NCBI GenBank assembly: GCA_028679405.1
Contig: JAJRBP010000111.1
Span: 1 to 8,216, forward strand
DNA from: Methanoregulaceae archaeon
Lineage (GTDB): Archaea > Halobacteriota > Methanomicrobia > Methanomicrobiales > Methanospirillaceae
Reading direction: 5' to 3'
Length of the DNA: 8,216 nt
The position numbers were made by a program, and so were the translations under genes. The notes below the pieces were generated by a model. The model was not told the origin of the DNA, searched no databases, and was given only the letters and a program-made list of their open reading frames with translations. Shown in pieces: positions 6,164-8,216 of this stretch (position 1 is the first letter of the stretch; every line of letters begins with the position of its first letter).

Positions 6164-6177
6164 CGGGACGTATCCCG
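6164..6177. repeat. Perfect inverted repeat in the rpl15e leader
   Basis: The sequence reads CGGGA-CGTA-TCCCG, a perfect 5-bp stem with a 4-base loop. It lies just downstream of, or across, the predicted start sites for rpl15e. It could form a small leader hairpin or an operator. No partner regulator is visible. Confidence 0.45.
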
Positions 6178-6183
6178 CGTTCC

Positions 6184-6211
6184 TATACATATCACCGGGA
6201 ACCCTATTAAA
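6184..6211 (-). promoter_or_regulatory. Candidate promoter for the rpl15e-pfdB superoperon
   Basis: The 112-bp spacer between moaC and rpl15e (6117-6228) holds two TATA-like elements on the minus strand: TTTAATAG (6211-6204), the same octamer as upstream of tRNA-Tyr, and TATGTATA (6191-6184). Start sites about 25 nt downstream would fall near 6182 or 6162, leaving leaders of roughly 65 or 45 nt. The spacer sits where a ribosomal operon promoter would be expected. Which box is used cannot be told from sequence. Confidence 0.4.
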
Positions 6212-6228
6212 GCGCTCTCCCGGTCCTG

Positions 6229-6696
6229 TCACACACCTTTCCGCTTCTCAATAACCCGGATTCCCTCGATTGATGTACAGGGATACTGGCCCGATTCGTC
6301 CTTCTCAGCAGATTTTACCATGTCCCATACGGTGAGGAGCGCAACCGCCGTACCGGTAATTGCCTCCATCTCGACACCAGTCTTTCCCTGCGAGGTGACC
6401 CGGACAGTCGCCTGTATATACGTCTCCCCGATATCCATATCGACAGTGATCGAACCAACAAGTATGGTGTGACATAAGGGTATGATCCTCGGGGTCTCTT
6501 TCACCGCGAGCGTCGCGGCAATCCTGGCTGTTGCCAGCACATTCCCTTTGGTTACCTCCCCGTCCCTGATGGCCCTGATCGTCTCGGGCCGAAGGTTGAT
6601 CCTGCCGGTTGCAACCGCTTGGCGGTTCACCTCGCGCTTCCCACCGATATCAACCATCTGCGCCTTGTCATCCGTGATGTGAGTGAATTCTACCAT
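6229..6696 (-). CDS. moaC: Cyclic pyranopterin monophosphate synthase MoaC
   Basis: MoaC rearranges 3',8-cyclo-GTP, the product of MoaA, into cyclic pyranopterin monophosphate, an early step of molybdopterin synthesis. In methanogens the cofactor serves tungsten or molybdenum formate and formylmethanofuran dehydrogenases. The 155-residue protein has MVDIGGK (14-20), KGNVLATARIA (50-60), IPLCHTI (72-78), GVEMEAITG (107-115) and TVWDMVKS (122-129). Residues I match by eye to the E. coli active site are Lys50, His76, Glu109, Glu111, Asp125 and Lys128, all present. It starts 5 nt after the nnr stop, so the two genes are probably co-transcribed. No other molybdenum cofactor gene is in the window. 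Confidence 0.96.
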   Translation of the reverse strand: MVEFTHITDDKAQMVDIGGKREVNRQAVATGRINLRPETIRAIRDGEVTKGNVLATARIAATLAVKETPRIIPLCHTILVGSITVDMDIGETYIQATVRVTSQGKTGVEMEAITGTAVALLTVWDMVKSAEKDESGQYPCTSIEGIRVIEKRKGV

Positions 6697-6701
6697 CTGT
6701 A

Positions 6702-8123
6702 TTACTTTCCCCCATATAGCTGGCCGGGGATCATATCAGCCACTTCGCTCGCCAGGATCCCCCCGCCGCTTACGGACTCGGCTGCCGCCCCGGCCCTGCC
6801 GTTGACATACGCTGCGATGCATGCCGCCTCAAAAGCCGGAATCCTGCAAAAGAGCCCTGATACAACTCCTGCAAGCACGTCACCCGTCCCTCCTACCGCC
6901 ATCCCCGGGGTACCTGTTTTGTTGAACCGCACCCGGGCACCGTCAGAAATGACATCAATCCTCCCTTTCAGGAGGATTGTTCCCGATATTGCAGCGGATT
7001 TTACAGAACGTCCCCTCCCTACCGGGTCGTCCGGGAGGCTGTTTCCGGTCATCCTTACAAATTCCCCTGCGTGGGGCGTATAAATCGTTTCACCTGCTCT
7101 CGGGAGGGGCTGGCGGAGGGCATCTGCATCGAAAACTGCTTTCCTGCAGTGCGGGGCGATTGCGAGGACCACGTGGTGACTCTCCGAACCAAGCCCGTTT
7201 CCACAAACAACCACATCTGCTTCCCTGGCAAGAGGGATGAGCCGTTCCAGGTGTTCCTCGGTTATGCGACTTCCGGAAAGCCGCTCATAGATCAGGTCCG
7301 GGATAGGTTCGAAGACCGGAGATGCGATCCTTACAATATCTGCGCCTGCCCGGAGTGCACCGATACCGGCGAGATAGGGCGCACCCTGGTACGGGCCGCC
7401 ACCGATTACAAGGACCTTACCTCCTTCGCCCTTATGTGCGTCAGGATCTCTCGCCGGAACAAGGGTCAGCTCGCCCGGGCCGACGGTCGTCTCTGCCCCC
7501 AGCGGGATCCCGATATCGACTATCTCGGATCCCGGAACCTTTGGCCGGTGGAACGCACAGATCCTTGCCGCATTAATCCCCGGGGTAGGGACATCAGCAG
7601 AGAGGATAGGAGCTCCGGACCTGTTCGCAAGCTGCACACAGGTAAGAAGCGGTTCCCGGAGCGGCCCGCCTGATCCTGTCCCAAGTACTGCATCGATGAT
7701 CAACCCTGCATTGTCGAACAGGTGAGAGGCGTTCCGGAGGTCTTCAGCACATCTGAACGGGTGGAGCCCCACCTTGCAGGTCCTGAGAAGTGCAAGCTGT
7801 GCCGCGCATTCCGGGCTCATCCCTCGCTCGTCAAGATAGCAGACATGAGTATCTGCGGTGTGCTGGAGGTAACGTGCGGCCGCCATCCCGTCTCCCCCGT
7901 TATTTCCTTTCCCGCAGACGACCAGGACGAGCCCGGGCGACCCTTCAGCTGCCATCGCAGCCAGTGATTTACCGGCACTCTCCATCATCTGCAGGCTTGT
8001 CAGGCCGAGGCTGATGGCGTTTCTATCTATGACGCGCATGCGGGCATGGGTAACTATACCAGTCTCAAGAAATTCACTGATCCCGGCGGGCAAGACAGAC
8101 ACAGGAATATATCCTGATTTCAT
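6702..8123 (-). CDS. nnr: Bifunctional NAD(P)H-hydrate repair enzyme (epimerase plus ADP/ATP-dependent dehydratase)
   Basis: This fused enzyme repairs damaged NADHX and NADPHX: the N-terminal YjeF_N (NnrE) domain epimerises the hydrates and the C-terminal ribokinase-like (NnrD) domain dehydrates them with ADP or ATP. The 473-residue length is near normal. NnrE spans about 22-215, with LQMMESAG (44-51), the dinucleotide loop GKGNNGGDG (71-79), DAVLGTG (144-150) and FHRPK (191-195). NnrD spans about 225-470, with HKGEGGKVLVIGGG (230-243), VCGNGLG (306-312), FDADAL (331-336), TPHAGEF (349-355) and NKTGTPGMAVGGTGDVLAG (401-419). The usual D-I-P-S-G loop of NnrE reads ADVPTPG (176-182). The first 21 residues are not conserved family sequence, and the start is uncertain: GTG 8102 or ATG 8039 are alternatives to ATG 8123, which has no Shine-Dalgarno sequence. 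Confidence 0.93.
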   Translation of the reverse strand: MKSGYIPVSVLPAGISEFLETGIVTHARMRVIDRNAISLGLTSLQMMESAGKSLAAMAAEGSPGLVLVVCGKGNNGGDGMAAARYLQHTADTHVCYLDERGMSPECAAQLALLRTCKVGLHPFRCAEDLRNASHLFDNAGLIIDAVLGTGSGGPLREPLLTCVQLANRSGAPILSADVPTPGINAARICAFHRPKVPGSEIVDIGIPLGAETTVGPGELTLVPARDPDAHKGEGGKVLVIGGGPYQGAPYLAGIGALRAGADIVRIASPVFEPIPDLIYERLSGSRITEEHLERLIPLAREADVVVCGNGLGSESHHVVLAIAPHCRKAVFDADALRQPLPRAGETIYTPHAGEFVRMTGNSLPDDPVGRGRSVKSAAISGTILLKGRIDVISDGARVRFNKTGTPGMAVGGTGDVLAGVVSGLFCRIPAFEAACIAAYVNGRAGAAAESVSGGGILASEVADMIPGQLYGGK

Positions 8124-8127
8124 GACG

Positions 8128-8134
8128 TATATTT
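8128..8134 (-). promoter_or_regulatory. Candidate TATA box for nnr
   Basis: The minus strand reads GTTTCAAATATACG, a good BRE-plus-TATA pattern with AAATATA as its core. Transcription about 25-29 nt downstream would begin near 8102-8106, inside the longest nnr frame and at a GTG codon (8102). This favours a leaderless, shorter nnr unless a promoter further upstream is used. Confidence 0.4.
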
Positions 8135-8150
8135 GAAACGGTCATTCTGA

Positions 8151-8160
8151 CGGATATCCG
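8151..8160. repeat. Perfect 10-bp palindrome upstream of nnr
   Basis: CGGATATCCG is a perfect palindrome lying 17 bp upstream of the candidate nnr TATA box. Its position suits binding of a dimeric regulator, but it could be chance. Confidence 0.35.
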
Positions 8161-8198
8161 GTGCGATAATTCATCCTTTTTTGGAAACAGCGATGCAT

Positions 8199-8210
8199 TT
8201 TCATATGAAA
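8199..8210. repeat. Perfect 12-bp palindrome near the window end
   Basis: TTTCATATGAAA is a perfect palindrome. On the minus strand it is part of CGTTTCATATG, which closely repeats CGTTTCAAATA at the nnr TATA box 72 bp downstream. It may be an operator, a second TATA region for nnr, or a promoter for a gene beyond the window. Confidence 0.35.
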
Positions 8211-8216
8211 CGCTCA

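Noticed and set aside
7071..7673. 200-residue plus-strand frame opposite nnr
   Set aside because: It is opposite the conserved NnrD and NnrE motifs; its Cys- and Arg-rich translation is typical of a shadow frame.
8142..8174. Ten-codon upstream frame before nnr as a leader peptide
   Set aside because: There is no codon pattern or attenuator-like structure, and transcription may start downstream of it. Chance frames of this size are common.
1..8216. CRISPR array, insertion sequence, prophage or defence island
   Set aside because: There are no regularly spaced repeats, transposase or integrase motifs or terminal inverted repeats. Almost all the DNA is assigned to conserved cellular genes.

Overview
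The window looks like a conserved housekeeping region from a euryarchaeal methanogen, most likely of the order Methanomicrobiales. The archaeal assignment is firm: there is an intron-bearing tRNA-Tyr, prefoldin beta, RNA polymerase subunit P, an archaeal proteasome alpha subunit, RNase P proteins Pop5 and Rpp30, the KEOPS subunit Pcc1 and SBDS. The order-level assignment rests on how the proteins read to me and on the absence of exosome genes from an otherwise intact superoperon, so it is an inference.

Layout. Positions 1-100 hold most of a tRNA-Tyr(GTA) on the minus strand, cut by the window start and carrying a 32-nt intron. A 126-bp divergent spacer separates it from leuA (2-isopropylmalate synthase family), the only protein gene on the plus strand. 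leuA converges on a minus-strand block with a 26-bp gap. Read in the direction of transcription, from right to left, the minus strand carries nnr (NAD(P)H-hydrate repair) and moaC (molybdenum cofactor), which are 5 nt apart. After a 112-bp spacer with a candidate promoter come rpl15e, rnp3 (Rpp30), rnp2 (Pop5), psmA, SBDS, rpl37ae, rpoP, pcc1 and pfdB, with short gaps or overlaps.

How the genes work together. The nine-gene block is a version of the archaeal 'exosome superoperon' described from comparative genomics. It joins ribosome synthesis and maturation (L15e, L37Ae, SBDS), tRNA 5' processing (Rpp30, Pop5), tRNA t6A modification (Pcc1), transcription (RpoP), co-translational chaperoning (prefoldin) and proteolysis (PsmA). 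The rrp4-rrp41-rrp42 exosome genes that often lie between SBDS and L37Ae are absent; only 46 bp remain there.

I found no mobile element, CRISPR array, phage gene or obvious new system. The points most worth a second look are: a Met in place of the catalytic Glu in the LeuA active site; a Pop5 C-terminal extension that overlaps psmA by 40 nt; the exosome-less superoperon; a 9-nt direct repeat that brackets the anticodon and intron of the tRNA; and clustered palindromes and uncertain start sites upstream of nnr. All non-coding gaps in the window are shorter than 130 bp.
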